A program made the translations under genes and the position numbers. A stretch of 53,665 nt of DNA from a bacterium (GTDB lineage Bacteria; Vulcanimicrobiota; Vulcanimicrobiia; Vulcanimicrobiales; Vulcanimicrobiaceae), in assembly GCA_021832345.1 (NCBI GenBank), contig JAKBKY010000010.1:1-53665 (forward strand). Direction: 5' to 3'. Positions 42,051 to 50,865 of the stretch are shown here, in pieces (position 1 is the first letter of the stretch; each line of letters opens with the position of its first letter). The notes beneath the pieces are model-generated. The model worked only from the letters and a program-made list of their open reading frames with translations, searched no databases and was not told the origin of the DNA.

Positions 42051-43615
42051 CCGAAGCGATGAAGCCGCTTGGGTCGGTACAGGACGTACTCGCAGAATGG
42101 CCCTTCTTGGCACATGCTTCGCTCGCGCCGGATGTCGATCTCATTAAACCGCCATCCGATATGCTACACGCGATCGCCACTCGGTTGCGTGCGCACGGCT
42201 GGCACCTGGGAACAATCGTCGCTTCGGAGACGGCAGATGCAACCGATCTGCGTTACTGCTTCTATGGAACGGCTGGCCGTGGCTGGCTGCATGTGCTGCT
42301 GGACGTCGACCGGCAAACGCGGCAAACGCCCTCACTCACACCCGTGTACATCTCGGCCGACCGCCACGAACGCGAAATCGAGGATCTCTTCTCGATTACC
42401 TTTACGGCGCATCCGCGCTTGGGTGATTTCGTCTTCCACGACGACAAGTGGGCATCAGGCATCGGTCTGATGCGTCCGCAAGCGCCGCAGCACATCGCTC
42501 AGACCAACCGGCCGTGGGAGCCGCATCACGTGCTGCAGGAAGAAGGCGCATTCATCATGCCCGTGGGTCCCATCTTCTCCGGGCACGCGGAATCAGCGCT
42601 CTTTCTGTTGGAAACGGTCGGCGAAGATGTGGTTCGCGCGGTTCCGCGATTGTTTTACAAGTATCGCGCCATCGAGAAACTTGCGGAGGGACGCAGCGTC
42701 CACGACGTTCTGCTACTGGTCGAACGATGCAACGGGATGAGCGCGCTGGGGAACGGCTGGGGCTATTGCAACGCCGTGGAATCCGCGCTTGGAATCGACG
42801 TTCCAGCCCGCGCGCTCGCGTTGCGCACGCTGTTGGCGGAACTCGAGCGGATTCGCCACCATGCCGGCGCGATTCGCGAAATCTGCGAATCGACGGCATT
42901 GACCGTCGCCGCCAACCAAGCCGCCGTACTCGAAGAAGAACTGCTACGCGTTACGGCGCAGCTAACTGGGCACCGGTACCTTTTCGGTACGCTTGCCGTC
43001 GGCGGATTGGCGCGCGATTTCGACGCGGAGGCGATTGCGGAGATGCTCGTTGCCGTCCACAACATTTTGCCGCGCTTTGCGAAGATGCGCGAGGCCCTGG
43101 AAAAGACCGGCAGCTTTCTGGATCGTATCGAAAACATCGGGCTCATTTCTCCGGAGAAAGCCCAAACGTTTGAACTGCTCGGTCCGATGGCGCGCGCAAG
43201 CGGCGTCGACCTGGATCTTCGTACATCGCACCCGTACGGCCGGTACGAGGATGCCGAGTTTTCCGTGCCGGTAGAGTACGAAGGGGATGGCTTCGCGCGA
43301 CTGCGCGTGCTCTTCCGCGAGGTCGAGCAATCCGCGCGCATCCTCAACGGCGTTGCGAACGCGCCCGGCGGTGCCTTGCGCGGGGAGATTCCGCAAACGC
43401 CTGGGAGCGCGCTAGGTTGGGCCGAGGCACCGCGCGGAGCTTCTCTGCACTGGACATGCATCGCAGCGGATCTCTCGCTGCTGCGCTACCACTTCGCCCC
43501 ACCTTCGTTCCGAAACTGGCACGGTTTTCACATCGCGACGGAGGACTTTGCGTTTCAGGATTTCCCCATCATTCTTGCGACGCTAGACTTATCCGTTGCG
43601 GAGAACGACCGGTGA
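42047..43615 (+). CDS. HyfG/NuoCD-like large subunit of Ehr complex 2, lacking [NiFe] cysteines
   Basis: The 522-residue protein fuses a NuoC-like domain (ISADRHEREIEDLFSITFTAHPRL) to a HycE/NuoD-like domain (EEGAFIMPVGPIFSGHAESALFLLETVGEDV, FYKYRAIEKLAEGR). The first metal-site region reads VERCNGMSALGNGWGYCNAVE and the last reads LDLSVAENDR where HycE has LDPCYSCTDR. No CxxC pair remains, so it cannot hold a [NiFe] centre and is Ehr-type. The ATG at 42047 overlaps the upstream stop by 4 bp. The paralogue of copy 1 at 15541 has lost the same ligands but is clearly diverged. Confidence 0.88.
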   Translation: MTEAMKPLGSVQDVLAEWPFLAHASLAPDVDLIKPPSDMLHAIATRLRAHGWHLGTIVASETADATDLRYCFYGTAGRGWLHVLLDVDRQTRQTPSLTPVYISADRHEREIEDLFSITFTAHPRLGDFVFHDDKWASGIGLMRPQAPQHIAQTNRPWEPHHVLQEEGAFIMPVGPIFSGHAESALFLLETVGEDVVRAVPRLFYKYRAIEKLAEGRSVHDVLLLVERCNGMSALGNGWGYCNAVESALGIDVPARALALRTLLAELERIRHHAGAIREICESTALTVAANQAAVLEEELLRVTAQLTGHRYLFGTLAVGGLARDFDAEAIAEMLVAVHNILPRFAKMREALEKTGSFLDRIENIGLISPEKAQTFELLGPMARASGVDLDLRTSHPYGRYEDAEFSVPVEYEGDGFARLRVLFREVEQSARILNGVANAPGGALRGEIPQTPGSALGWAEAPRGASLHWTCIAADLSLLRYHFAPPSFRNWHGFHIATEDFAFQDFPIILATLDLSVAENDR

Positions 43616-43619
43616 GGCT

Positions 43620-44339
43620 ATGAGTTGGTTCTTGCTCGGCATCCGCTCAGGCATCCGCACCGAACGCTACGCGGCAAATGCGCCCGCACCTGCGGGAGCT
43701 ACGCCGGGCTTTCCGCATGAGACGCGCTTCGAGACGACAGACGATGCGGCCGGCAATCAAGCGCGCTGCCCGACAGGCGCCATTCACGCACAAGGCGACG
43801 TAGCAACGGTAAACCGAGATCGCTGTATCCATTGCATGCGCTGCGCGAGTTGCGATGGATCCGCTGCCATGGAATGGAAGGTCGATTACAATTGGGCCCA
43901 TGGCACAGACGGCGTGGACACGCTTCCCGCGGCATTCCACGGCTCACTGCATGTTCGCGTCATTGACGCCGGCGATTGCGGTGCGTGTCTAAACGAGATC
44001 GCGCATCTGAGCGATCCGTTCTACAATGCGCACCGGCACGGTATCTTCATTACACCGACGCCGAGGCATGCCGACGTACTGCTCGTCGTCGGTCCCGTCA
44101 CGCAGCAGATGCGCGCGGAACTCGCAACCGCCTACGAGGCCATGCCGGAACCCAAACGCGTCGTTGCCATAGGCGCCTGCGCGGTGAGCGGCGGCATATT
44201 CGGACCAAGCGTAATGTGCGCCGCCGGCGCATCGAGCGTCGTCCCGGTAGACATATTCGTGCCCGGATGCCCGCCACCACCACTGGCGATTGTGCATGCG
44301 CTGCTCGGGGTTTGCGAAAGCAAACCGCTCGAACGATGA
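43620..44339 (+). CDS. NuoB/HyfI-like small subunit of Ehr complex 2, with intact proximal Fe-S ligands
   Basis: The 239-residue protein fuses a ferredoxin-like N-terminus (ARCPTGAI, DRCIHCMRCASCDGS) to a NuoB/HyfI core. All four proximal-cluster Cys are present: DAGDCGACLNEI, VAIGACAVSGGIF and FVPGCPPPPLAI. It should therefore hold one [4Fe-4S] cluster and possibly one more in the ferredoxin part, in contrast to copy 1. The ATG at 43620 has GTGAGG just upstream. The next gene overlaps by 4 bp. Confidence 0.87.
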   Translation: MSWFLLGIRSGIRTERYAANAPAPAGATPGFPHETRFETTDDAAGNQARCPTGAIHAQGDVATVNRDRCIHCMRCASCDGSAAMEWKVDYNWAHGTDGVDTLPAAFHGSLHVRVIDAGDCGACLNEIAHLSDPFYNAHRHGIFITPTPRHADVLLVVGPVTQQMRAELATAYEAMPEPKRVVAIGACAVSGGIFGPSVMCAAGASSVVPVDIFVPGCPPPPLAIVHALLGVCESKPLER

Positions 44340-46471
44340 CGGGCGCGCTCTGGGCGTACGCTGCGGTGTTCGCCATCTGCGCGGTTGGCGCGGTGGTTGC
44401 GTTTCTCGTTCCTGTAAAACGCGTTGCCGCCTCCATCGCGTGGTTCGCAGGGTCCGCCGCGCTCCTTGCGTGTGCCGCCGGTGCGCAAGCGCTGCTGGCG
44501 CCCGAGAGCTCCGTCTCTCTATGGAATCTTCCGACGTTAGGCCCCATGATTTTGGGAACGACGCACTTGGGTGCGCTGTTTACCTGCATCGCGGCGCTAG
44601 TGTATTTCCCGGTGTCGGTATACACGGCCGGATACCTGCAACGCTACGAAGAGCACTATTCGCCGCGTTCCTTTGCACTATGGTACTACGCCGCGCTGGC
44701 CGCAGTAATGGCCATTTTCATCGCTCGCGATTTGGTTTCGTTCTTCATCGCCTGGGAGATCATGGCGATAGCCAGTGCCGCTCTGGTTGCGTACGAATGG
44801 CGCGAGCGGGCAAACGCGCGCGCCGCGTACGTCATGCTGGCAATGAGCGAAGCCGGTACACTTGCCGCGATGATCGCGATGCTCCTGATATTCGCGAACG
44901 CGCACTCGTTGCGGTTCGTCGACGGCTCCGGCTCGGACTTGAGCGGGGCGACGCGATGGGCCGTCTTCTTGCTCTCGTTCTTCGGCTTTGGAGTAAAGGC
45001 GGGATTGATGCCGTTCAACTCGTGGCTGCCGCGTGCGCACCCCGTGGCGCCGGGCAACGTTTCCGCGTTGCTCTCCGGCGTCGTGCTCAATCTGGGCGTG
45101 TACGGCATTCTGCTCGTCAACCTGGTGCTGGCGCCGGTGTCGTTCGTTGGATTCGGCGCACTGGCACTGATCGTGGGAGCGGTTTCGGCTCTGGCAGGAA
45201 TACTCTATGCGACGATCAGCGACGATCTCAAGACGATGCTCGCATACAGTTCGGTGGAAAATATCGGCATCGCCATCGCCGCAATCGGAGCGGGATTCGT
45301 TTTTGTCGCGGTGCACCAACCGGCGCTGGCCGCAATCGGTCTTGCCGCAGGCCTCTACCACGTGCTGAATCACTCCGCATACAAGGGCCTGCTCTTCCTG
45401 GGAGCGTCCACAGTTCACGCGCAAACGGGGCAACGTTCGATAGACCGGCTAGGCGGTTTGATACGCCTGCTTCCCGTGACGGCGTTTTGCTTTTTCATCG
45501 GCGCGCTTTCGATCTCCGCGATTCCGCCGTTCAACGGATTTGCAAGCGAATGGCTCGTACTCGAGTCCTTGCTGCGCAGCGCGGAACTGGCGCCGCCGTG
45601 GCTGCGCGTCGTATTTTCGCTTAGCGGTGCGACGATCGCGCTGACTGCTGCGCTTGCGATTACCTGCTTCGTAAAAGCATTCGGGATGACGTTTCTCGGC
45701 GTGTCGCGCATGCGCTCGGAACATCTGGTGAGAGAAGCTCCGCGTAGCATGTTGTCGGCCATGTACGTGCTTGCGAGCGCGTGCGCACTGCTCGGGTTCC
45801 TGCCGACGTTCGTCTTGGCCGTCATCAACTCGGCACTCTCGCCCTCACTTGGCGGCTCCTGGGTGCAGCGCACGCTCGTGCCGGCGTTCTTCGGAACGCA
45901 GTCTGCAGCCGATCATCTGCCGCCCGATTTCGTGCGATCGTTTCACGCGCTGGGAGCGCAGCTTGGTCAAGGCGTCGTGCCGGGCCGTGGACTGGTTGTC
46001 ATGCTGCGCGGCGGCCACGCGAATCCCGTCGTTTTCGCAATGTCGTCCACCTACCTCGTCCTGACGCTGCTGCTCTTTCTGGGAGCGGCGTATTTCGGGG
46101 TTCGCGTGCTCTCGCGCGCCAGACGCCGTCGTACGGTGCCGGTTTGGGCCGGAGGGCTCTCGTCGCTGCCGCCGGTAATGACCTATACCGGAACTGGTTT
46201 CTCCAATCCGGTACGAGTCATCTTCAACGCCATCTTCCGACCCTCACGCGAAGACGAACGGAAAACGATCCACGAGCACTTTCGCGATGCGATACGGCGC
46301 GCTCGTGAAGACGTTTTCTTGGCGGACCGCGTCGTGGCCAGACCTGCGATCATCGCTACCTTGGCCGTGTCTCGAACGCTAGCTAGAATGCACCACGGGC
46401 GCCTCCCGGCCTACGTCGGCTACGCGCTGGCAGCGCTGCTCGCCGCACTCGCTATCAGTCTGCTGACATGA
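44336..46471 (+). CDS. HyfB-like antiporter subunit of Ehr complex 2
   Basis: The 711-residue polytopic protein has the classical HyfB/NuoL core: Glu in FFIAWEIMAIASAALV, GFGVKAGLMPFNSWLPRAHPVAPGNVSALLSGVV with Lys and AHP intact, and Lys in NHSAYKGLLFLGAST. The C-terminal part contains VPVWAGGLSSLPPVMTYTGTGFSNPVRV and a final membrane helix (LPAYVGYALAALLAALAISLL) as in HyfB. The start overlaps the small-subunit stop by 4 bp. It ends operon 2. The phosphofructokinase gene follows after 108 bp. Confidence 0.9.
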   Translation: MTGALWAYAAVFAICAVGAVVAFLVPVKRVAASIAWFAGSAALLACAAGAQALLAPESSVSLWNLPTLGPMILGTTHLGALFTCIAALVYFPVSVYTAGYLQRYEEHYSPRSFALWYYAALAAVMAIFIARDLVSFFIAWEIMAIASAALVAYEWRERANARAAYVMLAMSEAGTLAAMIAMLLIFANAHSLRFVDGSGSDLSGATRWAVFLLSFFGFGVKAGLMPFNSWLPRAHPVAPGNVSALLSGVVLNLGVYGILLVNLVLAPVSFVGFGALALIVGAVSALAGILYATISDDLKTMLAYSSVENIGIAIAAIGAGFVFVAVHQPALAAIGLAAGLYHVLNHSAYKGLLFLGASTVHAQTGQRSIDRLGGLIRLLPVTAFCFFIGALSISAIPPFNGFASEWLVLESLLRSAELAPPWLRVVFSLSGATIALTAALAITCFVKAFGMTFLGVSRMRSEHLVREAPRSMLSAMYVLASACALLGFLPTFVLAVINSALSPSLGGSWVQRTLVPAFFGTQSAADHLPPDFVRSFHALGAQLGQGVVPGRGLVVMLRGGHANPVVFAMSSTYLVLTLLLFLGAAYFGVRVLSRARRRRTVPVWAGGLSSLPPVMTYTGTGFSNPVRVIFNAIFRPSREDERKTIHEHFRDAIRRAREDVFLADRVVARPAIIATLAVSRTLARMHHGRLPAYVGYALAALLAALAISLLT

Positions 46472-46525
46472 GCGTTCAACCGTCATATTTGCGACGGAAA
46501 ACGACGGAAGGGGTACGTCCCATCG

Positions 46526-46560
46526 CCTGTCGGTTCCCCGCAAGGCCGGAAACCGACAGG
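46526..46560 (+). promoter_or_regulatory. Hairpin between Ehr operon 2 and phosphofructokinase
   Basis: CCTGTCGGTT (46526-46535) pairs perfectly with AACCGACAGG (46551-46560), with loop about 15 nt. No T-run follows, so it is a weak terminator or a 5' leader structure of the downstream kinase gene. I do not see the fluoride-aptamer consensus in this gap. Confidence 0.5.
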
Positions 46561-46579
46561 GGTCGAAACGCTTGGAGAT

Positions 46580-47866
46580 ATGGGGAATATCGACGGCGAT
46601 ACGCTGGCAATTCTGGTCGGAGGCGGTCCCGCACCCGGCATTAACGGCGTCATCGCTTCCGCGACAATCGAAGCGATCCACAACGGCTTGCGCGTCCTTG
46701 GGCTATACGACGGATACTATCACATCGCGGCGGGGGACACTTCGCATGTCGTCGAGCTGGGCATAGACGATGTCGCGCTCATCCATACTACCGGAGGATC
46801 GATCCTGCGCACTTCGCGCACGAACCCAGCCAAGGACGATCTCACCCTGCAAACCTGTGTGCGTACGCTAACGAAACTCGACGTGCGCTACCTCATTGCG
46901 ATCGGCGGCGATGATACGACATACGGCGCAAAACGCATTTCCAAAGTAACGCAAGGCCGCATCGGCATCGCCACGGTGCCCAAAACGATCGACAACGATC
47001 TGCCCCTTCCCGACAACGCGCCGACCTTCGGATTCGAAACGGCGCGATCCGTCGGCACGGGCATCATCGAAAATCTGATGGAAGACGCGCGTACGACGGA
47101 ACGCTGGTATCTTGTCATCAGCATGGGGCGCAAGTCCGGCGCCCTGGCGCTCGGGATGTGCAAAGCTGCCGGAGCCGAGCTTGCCGTGATTCCCGAAGAG
47201 TTTCCCGGCGAGGAACTCGACCTGCAAGGCGTCGTCGACACCATCGTCGGAGCCATCGTCAAGCGCAAAGCCTCGAATTACAGCCATGGGGTCGCAGTAG
47301 TCGCCGAAGGCATCGCTGAACGCCTCTCCCAAAAAACGCTCACTGCATTCGAAAACCTTGGTCGCGATGCGTATGGACATATTCGTCTGGCGGATATTCC
47401 GATCGGTTCCGTTCTTCGCGATTCGGTGCGGCGGCGTTTGAGCGAGATCGGCGTCGAAGCCACGATCGTCACCAAGGACATCGGCTACGAACTGCGCTGC
47501 GCAAAGCCCGTGCCCTTCGACGTCGAGTATACGCGAACGCTGGGGTACGGGGCAGTGCGCTATCTCTTGTCCGGCGGCAGCGGCGCGCTGGTGGCGCTCT
47601 CCGGCGGGCGTGTCGTTCCGGTGACGCTGGAAGAACTGCAAGATCCGCAGACCGGCCGCATCCCCGTTCGACTGGTCGACGTCAACACCGAATCGTATGA
47701 AGTCGCCCGCAACTACATGACTCGACTCGAACTTGAGGATTTCCAGGAACCGCAGATCGAGAGGCTGGCAGCCGCGACCAACTTGTCCCCCGATGCCTTC
47801 CGCCGGGAGTTCGTTCGTCTGCACGACGGTTCCGTCATGACTTTTTCTCGGGGGTTGCGCCTTTGA
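46580..47866 (+). CDS. pfp: Phosphofructokinase, probably pyrophosphate-dependent
   Basis: The 428-residue protein has LVGGGPAPGINGVI, LIAIGGDDTTYGA, VPKTIDNDL and YLVISMGRKSGALALG. In ATP-using enzymes the residues are GGDGS and PGTIDND. Asp in GGDD and Lys in PKTIDND are the known markers of PPi-dependent enzymes. It would interconvert fructose 6-phosphate and fructose 1,6-bisphosphate using PPi/Pi. GGAG lies very close (2 nt) to the ATG, so the exact start is unsure. It lies downstream of the fluoride-riboswitch operon, which is of interest because fluoride inhibits pyrophosphatase. Confidence 0.85.
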   Translation: MGNIDGDTLAILVGGGPAPGINGVIASATIEAIHNGLRVLGLYDGYYHIAAGDTSHVVELGIDDVALIHTTGGSILRTSRTNPAKDDLTLQTCVRTLTKLDVRYLIAIGGDDTTYGAKRISKVTQGRIGIATVPKTIDNDLPLPDNAPTFGFETARSVGTGIIENLMEDARTTERWYLVISMGRKSGALALGMCKAAGAELAVIPEEFPGEELDLQGVVDTIVGAIVKRKASNYSHGVAVVAEGIAERLSQKTLTAFENLGRDAYGHIRLADIPIGSVLRDSVRRRLSEIGVEATIVTKDIGYELRCAKPVPFDVEYTRTLGYGAVRYLLSGGSGALVALSGGRVVPVTLEELQDPQTGRIPVRLVDVNTESYEVARNYMTRLELEDFQEPQIERLAAATNLSPDAFRREFVRLHDGSVMTFSRGLRL

Positions 47867-47870
47867 TCCA

Positions 47871-49322
47871 ATGAGCGATTGGCCGGCGGGGCGCAACCGC
47901 GAGAATCTGCTGCGCGAGATCGATGCCAAGATCGTGGCCTCGCCCGACGACCTTGAGTTACGCTTTGGACGCGCCTGCCTACTCGAGGATCTCGGGTTCG
48001 CCGATGACGCCAAGCACGAGTACCTGGCGATCGTGGCACGCGATCCGACCCACTTCGGCGCACTCAACAACCTTGGAAACGTGCTGCTCTCTCAAGGCCT
48101 GCGCAGCGCCGCCCGCCTGACCTACGCCCACGCGGCGGCACAGCACCCGGACAATCCTATGGGAATCGTCAACCTCGCGAACGTGGTACGCGACGACGGC
48201 GATGCCGCTGCAGCGAAGGTCCTCTACGAACGGGCGTTGCAGCTCGATCCGCAGCATGCGCAGGCCCACCAGGGGATGGCCTATGTCTGCGATGAGCTCG
48301 GCGATGAGCCGGCCGCCGCACTCCACCGAGAACGTGGATTTCGCGGCCAAGCGATCAGTGCGCTACGCTACCGAGGCGTAGCCCCACCGATTGCAGTGCT
48401 TCTCGTGGTCTGCAGTCGCGGCGGAAACATCTTTATCGACCGCCTGCTCGACAACCGCGTCTTCTTGAACCTTCGGCTCTTCCCGGAGTTCTATGACGCG
48501 AGGCTGCCGCTGCCTCCGCATGCGCTCGTCTTCAATGCGATCGGCGATGCGGAGCGCTGTGAGGAGGCATTGCACACCGCCACAAGGCTGCTCAAGGCCA
48601 CGGATGCGCCCATCATCAACGCGCCGCAGGCGGTGTTGGCAACGGGACGTATCGCCAACGCCGCCCGCCTCGGCGCGCTCCCCGGAGTGGCCGCTCCGAA
48701 GATCATCTCCGTCTCGCGCGGAGCGTTGAGCGAATCCGCAACCGGCGAGTTACTCGCAAAGGTGGGGCTCGAGTGGCCCATCTTGCTGCGCTCGCCGGGC
48801 TTTCACATGGGACGACACTTTGCGCTCGTCAACGCGCCCGGCGATCTGGAAGCGGCGGTTACCCAGCTTCCCGGCGAGCACCTTGCCGTCATGGAGTACC
48901 TCGACGCTCGCGGCGCAGATGGATGTTGGCGCAAGTATCGTGTCATGATCGTCGACGGCAAGCTCTATCCGCTCCACCTAGCAGTCTCTAGGAGCTGGAA
49001 CGTGCACTACTTCAGCAGCGATATGGCCGAGAATGCGGCCTATCGTGACGAAGAAGCGGCCTTCCTCAGCGATATGCCGGGGACGCTTGGTGCGCCCGCG
49101 GTTGAAGCGCTCCACGCGATTGCCAAAATCCTTCAGCTCGACTACGGAGGAATCGACTTTGCGCTCTCCACAAACGGCCGGATCCTGCTCTTCGAGGCAA
49201 ATGCGAACATGATTGCCGCCGAACCCGAAGCCGACCCACGTTGGACGTACCGAAACAATGCGGTTGCCGACGTCCACGATGCTGTCCGCAGGATGCTCTT
49301 GCAACGGGCACGCCCACTATGA
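47871..49322 (+). CDS. TPR protein with C-terminal ATP-grasp-like domain
   Basis: The 483-residue protein starts with about four TPR units (DLELRFGRACLLEDLGFADDAKHEY; HFGALNNLGNVLLSQGLRSAARLTY; PMGIVNLANVVRDDGDAAAAKVLY) and continues with a domain resembling ATP-grasp ligases of the glutathione-synthetase type (EWPILLRSPGFHMGRHFALV, GEHLAVMEYLDARG, YRVMIVDGKLYPLHLAVS, DYGGIDFALSTNGRILLFEANANM with the metal-binding Glu/Asn). It may ligate an amino acid or peptide to an unknown acceptor. The ATG comes 4 bp after the phosphofructokinase stop, so co-transcription is likely. Confidence 0.75.
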   Translation: MSDWPAGRNRENLLREIDAKIVASPDDLELRFGRACLLEDLGFADDAKHEYLAIVARDPTHFGALNNLGNVLLSQGLRSAARLTYAHAAAQHPDNPMGIVNLANVVRDDGDAAAAKVLYERALQLDPQHAQAHQGMAYVCDELGDEPAAALHRERGFRGQAISALRYRGVAPPIAVLLVVCSRGGNIFIDRLLDNRVFLNLRLFPEFYDARLPLPPHALVFNAIGDAERCEEALHTATRLLKATDAPIINAPQAVLATGRIANAARLGALPGVAAPKIISVSRGALSESATGELLAKVGLEWPILLRSPGFHMGRHFALVNAPGDLEAAVTQLPGEHLAVMEYLDARGADGCWRKYRVMIVDGKLYPLHLAVSRSWNVHYFSSDMAENAAYRDEEAAFLSDMPGTLGAPAVEALHAIAKILQLDYGGIDFALSTNGRILLFEANANMIAAEPEADPRWTYRNNAVADVHDAVRRMLLQRARPL

Positions 49323-49348
49323 TCGTTCGCCGAGTTCTCGCATCTTTA

Positions 49349-49511
49349 GGGCGCCTCGATAAATCCAGGCACTCGTCTTGAACCCTCGGAGAACGCACCT
49401 GCTTCGTCGTGTGTTCAGTCACAGATCACGCTGTATATGCTCCCTCGCACCCTCCTCGCATCTGCATTCCCCGAGCGCCCAATCCGAGCACCTGGATTTA
49501 TCGAGGCGCCC
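49349..49511. mobile_element. MITE-like non-autonomous element with perfect inverted ends
   Basis: The 21-bp ends (49349-49369 and 49491-49511) are perfect inverted repeats beginning GGGCGCCTCGATAAATCC. The 163-bp element has no gene and is flanked by a direct repeat TTTA (49345-49348 and 49512-49515), the likely target duplication. It sits between two convergent genes, and the right TTTA supplies the cfa stop codon (TAA on the minus strand). It would need a transposase from elsewhere. Confidence 0.85.
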
Positions 49512-49512
49512 T

Positions 49513-50796
49513 TTACATGGGAGCGGCGTAGAGATGCCGGCGCGTGAGCGCAGCCTCGCTGCTACCGTCCGCGCGCGGTTTAGCTAGAAGCGCCTGAAAG
49601 AGCCCGATCCGGCCGACTCGGAACCCCTGGGCGCTCCCGGCCATGTAGAGCCGCCACGTCCGAAACGCTTCTTCTCCGGCAGCCGCGACCGCCTGAACAC
49701 GATTGCGCTCCAAGTTTTCGACCCAGCAGCGCAGGGTGCGCATATAATGCTCGCGCAGATTCTCAACATCGCGCACTTCGAAGCCGGCGCGTTCGGCGAT
49801 CATGAGCGCGTCGGAGACGGCGACGAGTTCGCCGTCTGGAAAGACGAACCGCTCGACGAACCCGCCACTCTTGCCGCCGTGCCTCCCCGGGCTCTGGTCG
49901 GCGATTCCGTGATTCATGAAGAGGCCGCCCGAGCGCAGCAAGCGATAGACACCGGCAAAGTACTCCGGCAGATGGCTGCGCCCGACATGTTCGAACATCC
50001 CGACGCTAGCGATCTTATCAAACGATGCATCGCCAAGTTCGCGGTAGTCACGCAACTCGACTGCTGCCAGATCCGCCACGCCGGCCTGCGCAATCGCTTG
50101 CTGCGCATGCTCGTACTGGCGCCGGCTCAAGGTCACCCCGCAGGCTCGAGCACCGTAGAGCTTGGCAGCCCGGATGACCAGCGTCCCCCAGCCACACCCG
50201 ATATCCAGCAAACGCTCTCCGGAACGGAGTTGCAGTTTACGTAGAATATAATCGATCTTGGCATTTTGCGCATCTTCAAGCGTCCGGACGCCGTCGTCAA
50301 AATACGCACATGAATAGACGAGTACCGTTCCCAGAAACGTTTGGAAAAAGTCGACGGGCTGATCGTAGTGGAAACCAATCGCTTCGCGATCCCGTTCGAG
50401 CGAATGCATTTTACCGTGCAACGCGGCTTCGTGGAGTTTCGGCAAGCGAGCCTTCGGCAGACGTAGTGCGAGCGGGAGCAACTTGCGCACATCGCCTAGG
50501 CGCAGAGCTGCCGTACGGTCGTAGATCAGATCGACGGCCGTTTCCACATCACCCTCACATTCAATCAGCCCGGCAACAAACGCGCGTCCTACATGCAAAT
50601 CCACCGGAGCGTGCAAGGCCTCGCGCAGCGCCGCCGGATCGTTGATCTTCAGGGTGAATCGCGGCGCCGGTGGCCCCAGATACGTGCCGTCCCAGAGGCG
50701 GACGGCATACTCCTGATCGTGCCGCTCGCCGAAGAGCCCGCGCAGGATGGTGAGCGCGGCATCGACCTGGCTGGAAGAACGAGCAGAGACAGCCAT
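49513..50796 (-). CDS. cfa: Cyclopropane-fatty-acyl-phospholipid synthase family methyltransferase
   Basis: The 427-residue protein has an N-terminal lipid-binding part (RFTLKINDPAALREAL, GLIECEGDVETAVDLIY) and the SAM-dependent core LRSGERLLDIGCGWGTLVIRAAK, with GVTLSRRQYEHA, DKIASVGMFEHVG and the C-terminal FEVRDVENLREHYMRTLRCWVENLE. It transfers a methylene group to unsaturated acyl chains in membrane phospholipids, which strengthens membranes under stress. The stop lies in the target duplication of a MITE. The gene follows recX on the same strand after a short gap. Confidence 0.9.
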   Translation of the reverse strand: MAVSARSSSQVDAALTILRGLFGERHDQEYAVRLWDGTYLGPPAPRFTLKINDPAALREALHAPVDLHVGRAFVAGLIECEGDVETAVDLIYDRTAALRLGDVRKLLPLALRLPKARLPKLHEAALHGKMHSLERDREAIGFHYDQPVDFFQTFLGTVLVYSCAYFDDGVRTLEDAQNAKIDYILRKLQLRSGERLLDIGCGWGTLVIRAAKLYGARACGVTLSRRQYEHAQQAIAQAGVADLAAVELRDYRELGDASFDKIASVGMFEHVGRSHLPEYFAGVYRLLRSGGLFMNHGIADQSPGRHGGKSGGFVERFVFPDGELVAVSDALMIAERAGFEVRDVENLREHYMRTLRCWVENLERNRVQAVAAAGEEAFRTWRLYMAGSAQGFRVGRIGLFQALLAKPRADGSSEAALTRRHLYAAPM

Positions 50797-50865
50797 CCGA
50801 AAGGCTTCGCCGCCGCCTCGACGACTACTTGCTCACGAACGCCACAAGCAGGGAGAGAGCACCCG

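Noticed and set aside
46472-46579. A fluoride aptamer before the phosphofructokinase
   Set aside because: The gap contains a simple hairpin but not the GGCGATGG ... GATGnCnCC pattern.
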